The notes: generated from the sequence alone by a model not told the origin. A stretch of DNA of 64,000 nt from Jaltomata sinuosa (GCA_003996215.1 QJPP01000689.1:310001-374000); one strand, 5' to 3'; shown: positions 10,966 to 22,994, numbered from the stretch's first letter. Made by a program: numbers and translations.

Positions 10966-12290
10966 GGACTAGATGTCCAAGGCTAATGATTGCTCAGAAA
11001 TTTCAAGTGAAGTTAGGCTGCCCATACTCACCGCTTTCTGACTCAAGGCATCTGCTACCATGTTTGCCTTGATCAGATGGTATAGAATAGTGAAATGGTA
11101 GTCCTTCAGTAGCTCGATCGATCTCCTCTGCCTTAAGTTCAGCTCTCGCTGACTTGTAATGTACTGAAGACTATGGTGATTGGTGAATATCTCACAATGA
11201 ACTCCATATAAGTAGTGCTTCCAGATCTTGAGCGTGAAGACTATCGCTGCCAACTCCAAGTCATAAGTAGGGTAGTTGCGCTCGTGAACCTTCAGCTATC
11301 TTGATGCATATGCTATCACCTGGCCCTGCTGCATCAATACACAACCAAGAACAACCCAGGAAGTATCACAATATATGGCAAAACTCTGACCCTCGACCAA
11401 CAAAATCAAAACTGTAGTAGAAGTCAGTAAGGCCTGAAGCTTCTGAAAGCTATCCTCGCACTAATCTGACCACTGAAATGGAACATCCCTCCTAGTCAGA
11501 ATAGTCAAGGGTGCTGCTATGGAAGAAAATCCTTGAATGAACCTCCTGTAGTAACCCACTAATCCAATAAAGCTGCAAACCTCAGTAGTAGTAGGTCTAG
11601 GCCAATCACGAACCGCAAAAATCTTACCCTGGTCAACTCTAATCCCTTCCTTAGACACCACGTGCTCTAGGAATGCAACTGACTAAAGCCAAAACTTGTA
11701 CTTTGAGAACTTGGCATAAAGCTGGTTATCTCTCAAAGTCAAAAGTACAGTCCTCAAATGCTGCTCATGCTCATCTCTACTCCGAGAGTACACCAGGATG
11801 TCATCTATGAAGACTATTACGAACATATCCAAGTAGGGGCTAAGCACCCTATGTATTAAGTCCATGAAAGCTGTGGGGGCATTATTCAACCCAAAAGACA
11901 TCACCAGGAACTCATAATGTCCATAACATGTCCTGAATGCTATCTTAGGGATGTCCTCTGCCCTAATACTCAACTGATGGTAGCCATACCTCAAATCAAT
12001 CTTCGAAAACATGGCTGAACCCTAAAGCTGATCAAACAAGTCATCAATCCTTGACATTGGATACCTATTCTTCACTGTCACCTTATTCAACTGCCGATAA
12101 TCAATATAATTCTGCATCGACCCATCCTTCTTCTTCACAAAAAGAATAGGAGCACCCCAAGGAGACACACTCGGTCTAATAAACCCCTTAGATAACAAAT
12201 CCTGGAGCTTTTCCTTAAGCACTCTCAAGTCCGAAAGAGCCATACGGTAAGGAGGAATAGAAATGGGCCTGGTGCCCGGCTCTAACTCAA
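10966..12290 (-). pseudogene. Tekay-1 reverse transcriptase and RNase H, broken
   Basis: RT begins near 12240. It contains VKKKDGSM, a DYRQLNKVT block, FSKIDLRYGYHQ, and the active-site box FIDDILVY at about 11790-11810. The connection domain (PFQWSD near 11465) and RNase H (AIYCDTS near 11370, then LELAAIVF, YHLIKANMVADALS) follow in the same frame. Stops interrupt it at about 12020, 11681, 11459, 11300 and 10966, several where related copies have CAG. RT copies element RNA into DNA and RNase H removes the RNA strand. The catalytic Asp pair of RT is intact, but the chain is not. Confidence 0.88.
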
Positions 12291-12294
12291 TGGA

Positions 12295-13000
12295 GAAATT
12301 ACATCTCCACTCAGGTGAAAGGCTTTGCAGGTCATAGGGAACACATCTTGGAAGTCTCTAACCATAGGAATAGACTTAAGAGACGAAGGGTCAGCACTAG
12401 CATCTCGGACATATGCTAGATAAGCTAAACACATGCGAGAGATTAATTCCTAGATCAAAGACAAGAGATGATCCCAGATGGTGCACGGCTGACAGAACCC
12501 TGCCACACAACCAGGGATACATCGGGCACGGCTATGGTAACAGTCTTAGCATAACAATCTAAAACCGCACAGTGAGGGGATAACCAATCTATGCCCAGTA
12601 TCACATCAAAATTTAACATATCAAGTATCATCAAGTCACCCATGTATCTAGATAACCAACAAATATCATGAAAGATCTCACAATTTGATCCACTACTAAA
12701 GAATCTCCTATTGGGGTTGAAACAGAAACAAGAATAGATAATGGCTCACTAGCCAATCTCAAACAAGGCAGATAGTAGGCAGATACATATGAACAAATAG
12801 ATCCAGGATCAAACAAAGCCATAGCAGAATGGGTCCACTACTAAAGAATCTCCTATTGGGGTTGAAACAGAAACAAGAATAGATAATGGCTCACTAGCCA
12901 ACCTCAAACAAGGCAGATAGTAGGCAGATACATATGAACAAATAGATCCAGGATCAAACAAAGCCATAGCAGACTGGGGGCATACAGAAATTGTACCTGT
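12295..13000 (-). pseudogene. Tekay-1 aspartic protease, broken
   Basis: The retropepsin-like protease shows the active-site region as FDPGSICSYVS near 12810, where relatives have an Asp-Ser-Gly-Ser type box; here Pro replaces Ser. The flap and second half (MILDMLNFDVILGIDWLSPH) lie near 12560-12640 in a different frame. The gene is split by at least two frameshifts and by a 145-bp tandem duplication that copies the active-site segment. It would normally process the Gag-Pol polyprotein. Similarity to Tekay-3 (49672-50106) supports the call. Confidence 0.8.
12689..12978. repeat. 145-bp tandem duplication in protease
   Basis: 12689-12833 and 12834-12978 are almost identical; I see about one internal mismatch plus differences at the edge. 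The unit starts TCCACTACTAAAGAATCTCC. Since 145 is not a multiple of three, it shifts the frame. Near identity implies it is much younger than the element. Confidence 0.9.
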
Positions 13001-13482
13001 GATTATAGCATACGAGCCCTCTGCCTCCGATCTCCCAGGGACTGTATAGAATTAATGATGACCTCCACCTGCCCGATCACTATCCCTACAAATTAATCTG
13101 CCACGTGGGGCACCACCCCCTAGCTTGACCACTACCCCCTCTAGCCAAAGGTTGAACTACTCGCAAAGGCTCGGTTGGCGAAGCGGCTGACTGAATTGTA
13201 CCCCACTGGGGGCAGTCTCTAGCATAATGGCCACCAACACCACACTCATAACAGGGCCCTGATAGCCTGTACTGTCGAGATGGACCAGCAAAACCTGAAT
13301 GGCCACCATGGCATGATGCCCCAGAAGCTGCACCCCTCGAAGACTGACCCTGCTCAAACTAAGAACTACCAGAAGTCTGAAGTAAAGCTGACCAATCGGC
13401 AGGACTGACCCGGGTGCTGTTGTGGATGATAACCCTGACCCCACTGGCTTGAACCTCTACCACCATGTCTAGAACCACCATA
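13001..13482 (-). pseudogene. Tekay-1 Gag C-terminal part with CCHC knuckle
   Basis: This is the second piece of gag, cut off from the first by the nested element. At 13212-13253 it encodes CYECGVGGHYARDC, a complete C-x2-C-x4-H-x4-C zinc knuckle, the RNA-binding motif of retroelement nucleocapsids. The upstream Gly/Arg/Gln-rich linker resembles that of Tekay-3 near 50400. The frame is shifted more than once between linker and knuckle. A 95-codon open frame in another phase (13157-13444) is a shadow. Confidence 0.82.
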
Positions 13483-13487
13483 GCCAC
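13483..13487. repeat. Target duplication GCCAC of nested Athila derivative (left)
   Basis: GCCAC precedes the element end at 13488 and recurs at 23579-23583. The homologous uninterrupted gag sequence is visible in Tekay-3 near 50425-50440. Confidence 0.88.
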
Positions 13488-14160
13488 TAATACACCTAAA
13501 TTACACCTTCTTTTAGAAGCATAAGCAGTCGCTTTTCAAATATAGAACCCAATGGAGGTTGGGGTCGATCCCACAAGGAATATGGTATGACTATGGTTGA
13601 TTAGTGTTTACTTGCGCTGTTAGCCATTTTTTTCCTTACGGGGGGGAGGGGGTTAAGTAATAATATTAATAGTAATTTAGATTTGTAACAAGTAACAGTT
13701 ATAGTTTCAACAGTTGTTATCGGTAAGAGAAGCGACTAGGGTAGTGTTCCCCATAAAATCATAACTTAGTAAGGTGTTTGTACTTAGTAAACTAGATTAG
13801 TGCTTAGCATACAGAATCAGTAAGTTAGGTTAACCTAAATCCTTGGTCCGACAGATAGATGAATTTCACCATATGCCTTGGTCCGGCCGTGGGTGTATCC
13901 TTTACTAACCCTTACCCTAGATCCCAGATTAGCTATTCTCGAACAAGGTCAAGCTATTAGATGAGGGTTGGTAGCCTCAAATCTCCATCATTAAACAACC
14001 CTTTTCCCATCTGTTACTTCCTTGGTCCGACAAGTAAAGATAACGCGAGTTCTAACGTTGGCCACCATTAAAAAGCAATCAAAATGAAGGGAAGAATAAT
14101 ACATGCATAAACACTACCCTAGAATTACCAAATAATTTGCCTATTTCATTAATCTTGTAC
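13488..14160 (-). repeat. Terminal ~640-bp repeat (partial 3' LTR)
   Basis: One copy of the repeat that forms the 3' end of the element's LTR. It lacks the promoter-containing unique part present at 22690-23578. It joins the interior directly at about 14150-14160, at the same place as at 18445. Confidence 0.8.
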
Positions 14161-14269
14161 AAAAAGCCCAGATTACCACAACTACCCCCACCCCATCTAA
14201 AGAATTGTGCATTATCCCCAATACACTAAAAAATAGTAAAATGAGGGATATAAGGCATACATATGGCAC
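14161..14269 (-). other. Post-ORF3 spacer of fusion copy B1
   Basis: Short non-coding segment between the fusion stop and the terminal repeat. It is similar to 18446-18561 of copy B2. No polypurine tract is obvious. Confidence 0.5.
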
Positions 14270-17023
14270 CTAAGCACAGTCATCGGGTGTAGTCATAATT
14301 GGGCCTGCTAAATCGGTGCTCGCAGTACTCTCTCTAATAGAGGTTGCCTCTGCAGACCTTGCAACAACATCATCAGCTGCCCGAGCAGCATCAGTATCAC
14401 TCCCTCCTATAATGGGGTCTAAAGAGGTTGCATCTGTCACATCGGCAACACTACTAGTCGAGCCACCGGTCCCAATGGCGTCCGACCGAATTTGCTGTGT
14501 AGCTAGGGACTCTTTCTCTGCTTGCCTCCTCTCTTTCTTTGCCTTCTTAGCCTCGCGATCCTTCTTCTTTTTCTGAGATTTTAGACTTAAAGGGGCATCA
14601 CCTTCTTGAACATTCTTATCTTTTCTTTTCCTCTTTTTGTGAGGCTCCGATGACTCTTTGTCAACCTTTTTTTCTAGTCCCTTTGCCGCTTCTCCTTTTT
14701 TGTCTGGTCTAATTGGCCAAAGCTCAGGATCTACAAAGTTCCATAAGTCGAGCATAGGCTCCGTAGTGATCTATGGTAAGACTACTGGAGCCCTAGACTG
14801 AGAAGGTGGGGGGTTCTTCAGCTAATCCACGTCGGCCCTAAGCTCTGCTATTTCCCTTTTGAGTTCTATCAGCTCTACCGCTACCATTTCTTTCAGCTTC
14901 TTATCCACCCTATCTTCCAGTGCATCAATCCGGGCATTTACATTAAGAAAAAGTGCTAAGGCCCTCTGAATTGATGTAGTAACAATCGGCTGAAACTGTT
15001 CTGCAAATGCCTTTATTTGTCCTTTCAGCTCAATGGCCCGTTGGACTGTGTTTGAAAAATTTGCCAGATGAAAAGCAAAGATGGATTCAGATTCCTCTAT
15101 TGGAGGTGCTGCAGAAGATGATGGACCAGCTATGGTGTGCTCGAACTGGCTACCCTGTGGTGTGGGCATAGCCACAGGGGACGTTGTCACCTATGGAGTC
15201 GGTACATGTGCATCTAGGGTCAGGGTCAATGGTTCAGATGTACCGCTCAGACCCAGCCCTCTAATCTTATTTTTGTACCTCTCCAAATTGTGTGTCCTTA
15301 TGTCTCATTCAGCACGATCAATCCCTGCATACTTTGGGAAATTTGCTTCCTCACATAATTCGGTTATAAGGCAAGGGAAGGGGTAGGATGAACTGATCTT
15401 TTTGACTCTATCCCAGATTTCTTTGGCGATGATTTGACTAAAGTTCAAATTGTACTTCGATATCATACTATCCACTAGGATGGCCCGTTCAAGAGTCGGT
15501 TGATTATCAGCACCTGTCGGCATGAGCCAAAGTCGCACTAGTGCCCACAAGAATTTTGCCTCAAAAGATAGAGAAGCTTTAGTGATTTGTGGCTTGTCTT
15601 TGTCGAGCCATTTTGGTGTCCCAGTCATTGTCAGGCGCTTGGCCAACCACTTTGTATGTTTCAGCTCATTCTTCACCCGATAGTCATAATTAAAGGTGTC
15701 CGTGATCACCACATACTCAGGCCCAAAGAGAAATCTGTTTAGGGTTTTGGCTGAGATATTGATTGGGACACCTCTTAATGGTACTCTCTCAAGAGCGGGC
15801 AAGTCTGCAATCTACTGGCCCTTTTTACATAAACCATCCTGGATGGCCTAATAGTTTGAATAAAACTCTCTCATGAGAATCGGTTGAAAAGTGGCTTACT
15901 AGTCCAGCCTAACTTGTAGTACCGAAAGTATTCATCCAGCTTGGGGAAATTTTTAAGCTTGAATGGATCTATCCTCTATTCCTCAGCGATAGGTCTTATC
16001 AGATTTCCTTTTGTTGTTACCTTGAGGCCATAGTCAAAGATCTTATTTGACCCTTTAACATTCCATCTAGCTCTATCTCTAGCAAGTACCAGTGTTGCGC
16101 CAGGGCCAGATGGAGTGGGTGAAGGAGTCTCCCTTTCCGGAGTAGTGGTTTCTGTGTCGGTGTCAGCAACAGTTTTTGTGTTGGCATTCAATGATTTGTA
16201 GAAGATCTCCATGAGATGCCTTGAAGGGATTTTGTGTCTCGAAACTTGTTTCAACTTCTTATTAAACCTCAACCACATCTCATACAATGCCTCCGCAGGT
16301 AGTTGCTTAAAATTATATATTTCTTGCTTCAACTGCAACATCTGAGATGGGGGAAAGAACCGGTCCAAAAACTAAGTCTTCAACTCATGCCATGTGTATA
16401 TGGAATTATAGGGCAATTATGAGAGCCACACAATTGCCTCATCAGTCAATGAGAAAGGAAAAGTTCTCAGCCTGATAGCAACTTACCCCATGCTGGCAGA
16501 TTATAAGCTTTGCAAATTTGAGCAAAGTTCTTCACATGAAGATTTTCATCCTCTGTAGGCTTTCAAGCATATAGTCCCCTTAGGTTCAGCAACTGGATCA
16601 TAGTGCTGGTGATATAAAACTTCGTTCCATCAGTCAGTGGTGGCAACACAATCGGTCCAGTAATTCTCAATTCCTCCACAACCTCTTCCTCATCATACTA
16701 GTATCAAGGGACATGCCTTGGCTGTTATGGCTGTCAGCTCTGATTTTTTGGAAAATTTCATCTAGCTGCTTCCTCGTCTCTCACTTCTTTTCTTTCTTGC
16801 TCTGTTGCTGCATTTTGGGCTGCTAGTTCAGCTGCAATTTGAGCATCTTAAGCAACAAGGGCATCTTCTCCTTCCTTTTTTCTCTGTTCAGCTTTGGCCA
16901 AAATCGAGTTGTGATCTATTTTGGGGTCTCATGCTCTCCCTCTTTAGACATGTTTCTCAAGTTCCTAGAGAGCTCGGGATCGTATGGGAACAAGGGATTG
17001 CCTTGACTCCTTGTACTAGGCAT
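14270..17023 (-). pseudogene. Gag-ORF3 fusion, copy B1
   Basis: The start at 17023 opens MPSTRSQGNP, the Gag start of the Athila at 56397. Gag homology continues through MWLRFNKKLKQVSRH (about 16250-16280) to VADT at about 16158. There the parent Gag goes on, but this copy turns into a Thr/Pro-rich linker and, at about 16063-16083, ARDRARW. That matches the ORF3 of the right-hand Athila (VRDRVRW near 63902). ORF3 then continues with RGVPINIS, FGPEYVV and KWLDKDKP (about 15600-15770), a stretch I remember as the 'putative plant transposon protein' family. Next come a likely coiled coil (about 14830-15080) and a Lys/Arg-rich tail with KKRKRKDK (about 14630). Stops and a frameshift near 15880 break it. 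Pol is absent. Function is unknown; Gag-like assembly plus a basic tail is only suggestive. Confidence 0.8.
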
Positions 17024-17155
17024 GCACAAGTGTGCAACTTGTAGATCAAAACAAAAACAACATAAAAAGTAAAACAAGGAAATAAGGACTACTAGTGAAA
17101 TAAACACAATCTTTCTTAATCCTAAACCGTATTCCCCGTCACCGGCGCAAAAATT
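17024..17155 (-). promoter_or_regulatory. B1 leader with degraded primer site
   Basis: Next to the repeat end at 17156, the minus strand reads TTTTTGCGCCGGTGACGGGG. This matches the Athila primer-site region (TTTGGCGCCGTTGCC) with changes. The expected CTACAG before the Gag start reads CTACAAG here. It is therefore a decayed internal leader, followed on its 5' side by repeats rather than a full LTR. Confidence 0.7.
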
Positions 17156-18445
17156 TGATACGCCCAAATTACACCTCCTTTAAGAAACGTAAGTGGTCGT
17201 TGTTCAAATATAGAACCCAATGAAGGTTGGGGTTGATCCCATAGGGAATATGGTAGGAGGATGGTCGATTAGTGTTTACTTGCGCTGTTAGCAATTTATT
17301 TCCGTACGGGGGGGGGGGTGTTAAGTAACAAGATTAATAGTAACTTAGATTTGTAACAAGTAACAGTTATTATCGATAAGAGAAGCGACTAGGGTAGTGT
17401 TCCCCATGAGATCATAACTTAGTAAGGCGTTTGTACTTAGTAAACTAGATTGGTTCTTAGCATGCAAAATCGGTAAGTTAGGTTCACCTAAATCCTTGGT
17501 CCGAAAGATAGATGAATTTCACCACACTCCTTGGTTAGCCTGTAAGTGTATGCTTTACTAACCCTTATCCTGGATCCCAGATTAGCTATTCCCGGACAAG
17601 GTCAATTTATTAGATGAGGGTTGGTAGCCTCAAATATCCATCGTTAAACAACCCTTTTCCTATCTGTAACTTTCTTGGTCCGGCAAATAAGGATAAGGCG
17701 AGTTCTAATATTGGCCACCATTAAAAAGCAATCAAAATGAAGGGAAGAACAATACATTTATAAACATCATCCTAGAATTACTAAATACTTTGCCTACTTC
17801 ATTAATCCTTCAAAGGCGTAAGCGGTCATTGTTCAGATATAGAACCCAACAAAGGTTGGGGTCGATCCCATAGGGAATATGGTAGGACTATGGTCAATTA
17901 GTGTTTACTTGCGCTGTTAGCCATTTATTTCCTTACGAGGGTGGGTTAAGTAACAAGATTAATAGTAACTTATATTTGTAACAAGTAACAGTTATTAGTT
18001 TCAACAGTTGTTATCGATAAAATAAGAGACTAGGGTAGTGTTCCCCATGAGATCATAACTTAGTAAGGCGTTTGTACTTAGTAAACTAGATTGGTGCTTA
18101 AAATGTAGAATCGGTAAGTTAGGTTCACCTAAATCCTTAGTTCGGCAGATAGATGAATTTCACCACATACCTTGGTCCGACCGTGGGTGTATGCTTTACT
18201 AACCCTTACCCTGGATTCCAGATTATATATTCACGGACAATGTCAAGATATTAGATGAGGGTTGGTAGCCTCATATCTCTGTCGTTAAAATACCCTTTTC
18301 CCATCTGTTACTTCCTTGGTCCGGCAGGTAAGGATAAGGCGAGTTCTAACGTTGACCACCGTTAAAGCAATCAAAATGAAGGGAAGAATAATACATGCAT
18401 AAACACCATCCTAGAATTACCAAATACTTTGCCTACTTTGTTAAT
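17156..18445 (-). repeat. Central pair of ~640-bp LTR-end repeats
   Basis: Two head-to-tail copies (about 17156-17815 and 17816-18445) are offset by 629 bases at the anchor GTAAG-GG-CATTGTTC. Both are homologous to 21383-22690 and 13488-14160. The first copy lacks about 13 bases (TTAGTTTCAACAG region) relative to the others. Together they sit exactly where an LTR would stand between the two fusion copies, but without the LTR's unique 5' part. Confidence 0.85.
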
Positions 18446-18561
18446 CCTATAAAAAAAGCCCATATGACCACAGCTTCCCACACCCCATCTATAAAATTAT
18501 GCATTATCCCCAATGTACTAAAAAATTGTAAAATGAGGGATATAAGGCATGCCTATGGCGC
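18446..18561 (-). other. Post-ORF3 spacer of fusion copy B2
   Basis: Short spacer homologous to 14161-14269, with no gene. It runs directly into the central repeats. Confidence 0.5.
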
Positions 18562-21250
18562 CTAAGCGCAGTCATCGGGTGTAGTAGAAATTGGGCCTGC
18601 TGAATCGGTGCCCGCAGTAGTCTCTCCAACAGAGGTTGCCTCCGCAGAACTTGAAACAACATCATCAGCTGCCCGAGCAGCATCAACATCACTCACTCCC
18701 ACAATGGGGTCTAAAGAAGTTGCATTTATCACATCGGCAACACCACTAGCCGAGCCACCGGTCCCAATGGAGTCCGACCAAATTTGCTATGTAGCTAGGG
18801 ACTCTTTCTCTGCTTGCCTCCTCTCCTTCTTTTCCTTCTTAGACTCACGATGCTCCTTCTTTTTTTGAGATCTTGGACTCAAAGGGGCATCACCTTCTTG
18901 AACATTCTTATCTTTTCTTTTCCTTTTTTTGTGAGGCTCCAATGACTCTTAGTCAACCTCTTTTTTGGTCCCTTTGCAGCTTCTCCTTTCTTGTCTGGTC
19001 TAACTGGCCAAAGCTATGGATCTACAAAGTCCCATATTTCAAGCGTAGGCTCCGTAGTGATCTGTGGTAAGACTTTTGGATCCCTAGTCTGAGAAGGTAG
19101 GGGGTTCTTAGCTAATCCACATTGCCCATAAGCTCTGCTATTTCCCTTTTGAGTTCCATCAGCTCTACTGCTACCATTTATTTTAGCTTCTCATCTAACC
19201 TATCTTCCAGGGTGTCAATACGGGCATTTACATTGAAAAAAGGTGTTAAGGCCCTCTGAATTGATGCATTAACAATCGACTGAAACTGTTCTGCAAATGC
19301 CTTTATTTGTCCTTTTAGCTCAATGGTCCTTTGGACTGTGTTTGCGAAATTTTCCAGATGAAAAGCAAAGATGGAATCAGATTCCTCCGTTGGAGGTGCT
19401 GCAGAAGAAGATGGACCACTTGTGGTATGCTCAGACTGTCTACCTTGTGGTGTAGGCATAGCCATAGGGGATGATGTCACCTATGGAGTCGGTACATGTT
19501 CCTCTAGGGTCATAGTCATTGGTTTGGATGTACCGCTCAGACCCAGCACTCTAGTCTCATTTTGGACCTCTCTGGATGGTGTGTCCTTATGGATCGTTCA
19601 ACACTATCCATCCCTGCATACTTTGGGATATTTGCTTCCTCACATAATTTAGTTATGAGGCACGGGAAGGGGTAGGATAAAATGATATTGGTGACTCTGT
19701 CCCTGATTTATTTGGAGATGATTTGCCTAAAGTTCAAATCATACTTGGACATTAGACTATCCACTAGGATGGCCCATTCAAGAGCCAGCTGATTATCGGC
19801 ATATGTCAGCATGAGCCAGAGTCGCACTAATGCCCACTAGAATTTTTCCTCAAAAGATAGAGAAGCTTCAGTGATCTGTGTCCTTTCTTGGTCAAGCCAT
19901 TTTGGTGTCCCAGTCATTATCAGGCGCTTGGCCAACAACTTTGTCTATTTCATCTCATTCTTTACTCGATAGTCATAATCAAAGGTGTCCGTGGTCACCA
20001 CATACTCAGGCCCAAAGAGAAATCTGTTTAGAGGTTTGGCTGAGATGTTGATTGGGACACCTCTTACTGGTACACTCTCAAGAGTAGGCAAGTTTGCAAT
20101 CTACTGGCCCTTGTTACATAAACCTTCCTGGATGGCCTAATAGTTCGCATAAAACTCTCTCACGAGAGTCAGTTTAAAATCTAGAAGTGGCTTACTAGTC
20201 CAGCCTAACATGTAGTACTGAAAGTATTCATCCATCTTGGGAAATTTTTAAGCTTGAATAGATCTATCCTCCATTCCTCAGCGATAGGTCTTCTCAAATT
20301 TCCTCTTGTTGTTACCTCGAGGCCATAGTCAATGATCTTCTTTGACCCTTCGACATTCCATCTAGCTCTATCTCTAGCAAGTACCAGTGTTGCACCAGTG
20401 CCAAATGGAGTGGGTGAAAGAGTCTCCCTTCTAGAGTAGTGGTTTCTGTGTCGGTATCAACAACAGCTTTCGTGTTGGCATTCAATGCTTTGTAAAAGAT
20501 CTTCATGAGATGCCTTGAAGGGATTCTGTGTCTCGAAACTTGTTTCAACTTCTTATTAAACCTCAACCATGTCTCATACTATGCCTCCGTAGGTAGTTGC
20601 TTAAAATTATATATTTCTTGCTTCAACTGCAACATCCGAGATGGAGGAAAGGACCGCTCCAGAAACTGAGTCTTCAACTCATGCCATGTGTATATGGAAT
20701 TATCGGGCAATTATGAGAGCCACACAATTCCCTCATCATTCAATAAGAAAGGAAACAGTCTCAGCCTAATAGCATCTTGCCCCACTACTGGTAGATTATA
20801 AGGTTTGCAAATTTGAGTAAAGTTCTTCACATGCAGATTTGCATCCTCTGTAGGCTTTTCAGCATATAGTCCCCTTAGGTTTGAAAATGTATCATTGTGC
20901 TGGTGATATAAAACTTCGTTCCATCAGTCAATGGTGGAAAGACTATCAGTCCAGTAATGCTCAGTTCCTCCACATCTTCCTCCTTATCATCATAGTATCG
21001 AGGGATATGCCTCGGCTTCCGTGGCTGTCAGCTCCGATTCTGTGGGCTGCTAGGCAGCTGCAATTTGAACATCTTCAGCAGCAAGGGAGTCTTCTCCTTC
21101 CTTTTTTCTCTAATAAGCTTCGGCCAATAACTGAGTTGTGATCTGTTCTGGGGTCTCATGCTCTTCCTCTATAGCCATGTTTCTTAAGGTCCTAGAGATC
21201 TCATGATCATATGGGATTAAGGAATTGCCTTCACTTCTTGTACTGGGCAT
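18562..21250 (-). pseudogene. Gag-ORF3 fusion, copy B2
   Basis: A second copy with the same architecture: Gag start at 21250 (MPSTRSEGN), FNKKLKQVSRHRIPSRH near 20540, and the fusion point after VVDT at about 20452. ORF3 follows (RGVPINIS and FGPEYVV near 19990-20070, MTSSPMAMPTPQ near 19470, coiled-coil part at about 19180-19400, end TTPDDCA at 18562). The fusion point is at the same codon as in B1, so the pol-less form arose before the two copies diverged. Frameshifts occur just after the fusion point and in the C-terminal half, plus numerous stops. The Lys-rich tail is largely frame-shifted. It has diverged clearly from B1, so the duplication is not recent. Confidence 0.78.
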
Positions 21251-21382
21251 GCAAAAGTATGCAACCTGTAGATCAAAACGAAAACAACAGAAAAAGTAAA
21301 ATCAGGAAATAAGGACTACTAGTGAAATAAACACAATCTCTCTTAATCCTAAACTGTATTCCCCGGAAGCGGCGCAAAAAAT
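21251..21382 (-). promoter_or_regulatory. Athila-type primer site and leader, B2
   Basis: Just inside the LTR end, the minus strand reads TTTTTTGCGCCGCTTCCGGGG (about 21361-21381), an altered form of the Athila primer site. A CTACAG followed by GTTGCATAC sits about 15 bases before the Gag start, as in the right-hand Athila. Confidence 0.72.
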
Positions 21383-22955
21383 TGATACGCCCAAATTACA
21401 CCTCCTTTTAGAAGTGTAAGTGGTCGTTGTTCAAATATAGAACCCAATGAAGGTTGGGGTTGATCCAACATGGAATATGATAGGATTCGATTAGTGTTTA
21501 CTTGCGCTATTAGCCATTTATTTCCTTAGGGGGGGGGGGTTAAGTAACAAGAATAATAGTAACTTAGATTTATTACAAGTAACAGTTATTAGTTTCAACA
21601 GTTGTTATCGATAAGAGAAGAGACTAGGGTACTGTTCCCCATGAGATCATAACTTAGTAAAGCGTTAGTACTTAGTAAACTAGATTGGTGCTTAGCATGC
21701 ATAATCGGTAAGTTAGGTTCACCTAAATCCTTGGTCCGGCAGATAGATGAATTTCACCACACGCCTTGGTTTGGCGGTAGTTGTATGCTTTACTAACCCT
21801 TACCCTGGATCCCAGATTAGCTATTTTTGGAAAAGGTCAAGCTATTAGATGAGGGTTGGTAGCCTCGAATATCCATCGTTAAACAACCCTTTTCTCATCT
21901 GTTACTTCCTTGGTCTGGCAAGTAAGGATAAGGCGAGTTCTAATTTTGGCCATTGTTAAAAAGCAATCAAAATGAAGGGAAGAAAAATACATGCATAAAC
22001 ACTGCCCTAGAATTACCAAATACTTTTCCTACTTTGTTAATCCTTCATGGGCATAAGCGATCGCTGTTCAAATATAGAACCCAACGAAGGTTGGGGTTAA
22101 TCCCACAAGGAATATGGTAGGACTATGGTCGATTATTGTTTACTTGCGATGTTAGCCATTTATTTCCTTACGGGGGGGGATTAAGTAACAAGATTAATAG
22201 TAACTTAGATTTGTAACAAGTAACAGTTATTAGTTTCAACAGTTGTTATCGATAAGAGAAGCGACTAGGGTAGTGTTCCCCATGAGATCATAACTTAGTA
22301 AGGAGTTTGTACTTAGTAAACTAGATTGGTGCTTAGCATGCAGAATCGGTAAGTTAGGTTCACCTAAATCCTTGGTCTAGCAGATAGATGAATTTCACCA
22401 CACGCCTTGGTCCGACCGTGGGTGTATGCTTTAATAACCCTTACCCTGGATCCCAGATTAGTTATTCCCGGACAAAGTCAAGCTATTAGATGAGGGTTGG
22501 TAGCCTCAAATCTCCGTCATTAAACAACCCTTTTCCCATCCATTACTTCCTTGGTCCGCCAAGTAAGGATAAGGAGAGTTCTAACATTGACCACCGTTAA
22601 AAAGCAATCAAAATAAAGTGAAGAATAATACATGCATAAACACCGCCCTAGAATTACCAAATACTTTGCCTACTTTGTTAATCCTTCATGGTTCCCACAA
22701 CCCTAGTTGTGGATTTAGCTACTCATGTTCATAAGTAAATAATTAATGTTTGTTGGAATAATCATCAGTAGATATGTACATAGAGATGTAAAGAAATATG
22801 AAATCTTGAAGAAAGTCTCACGAACACTTCAATTAATCAAAAACAATCTTTTGTTTGTCTCAAGAACTTGTGTAATAATGTCAAAACAAACGTAACAATG
22901 TAGTGCTTGTATGAAAACAATGAGTAAACCCCCAAAAATAAAACCTAAGGGGAAA

Positions 22956-22963
22956 TATTTATA
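22956..22963 (-). promoter_or_regulatory. LTR TATA box (TATAAATA)
   Basis: The minus strand reads CTATAAATATTT about 615 bases into the LTR. It aligns with the TATA word of the Athila LTR at 55326, which is about 660 bases in. Confidence 0.65.
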
Positions 22964-22994
22964 GACAAGAAACCAAATCATAACAAATCTAGGA

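Noticed and set aside
14316..14576. Plus-strand frame antisense to the fusion (and its twin at 18608-18868)
   Set aside because: It mirrors the Lys- and Ala-rich coding of the ORF3 tail on the other strand. Codon structure and homology favour the minus strand.
17156..22690. CRISPR-like or satellite array from the ~640-bp repeats
   Set aside because: The units are long, few, separated by coding interiors, and each coincides with an LTR end next to a primer site. This is retroelement structure.
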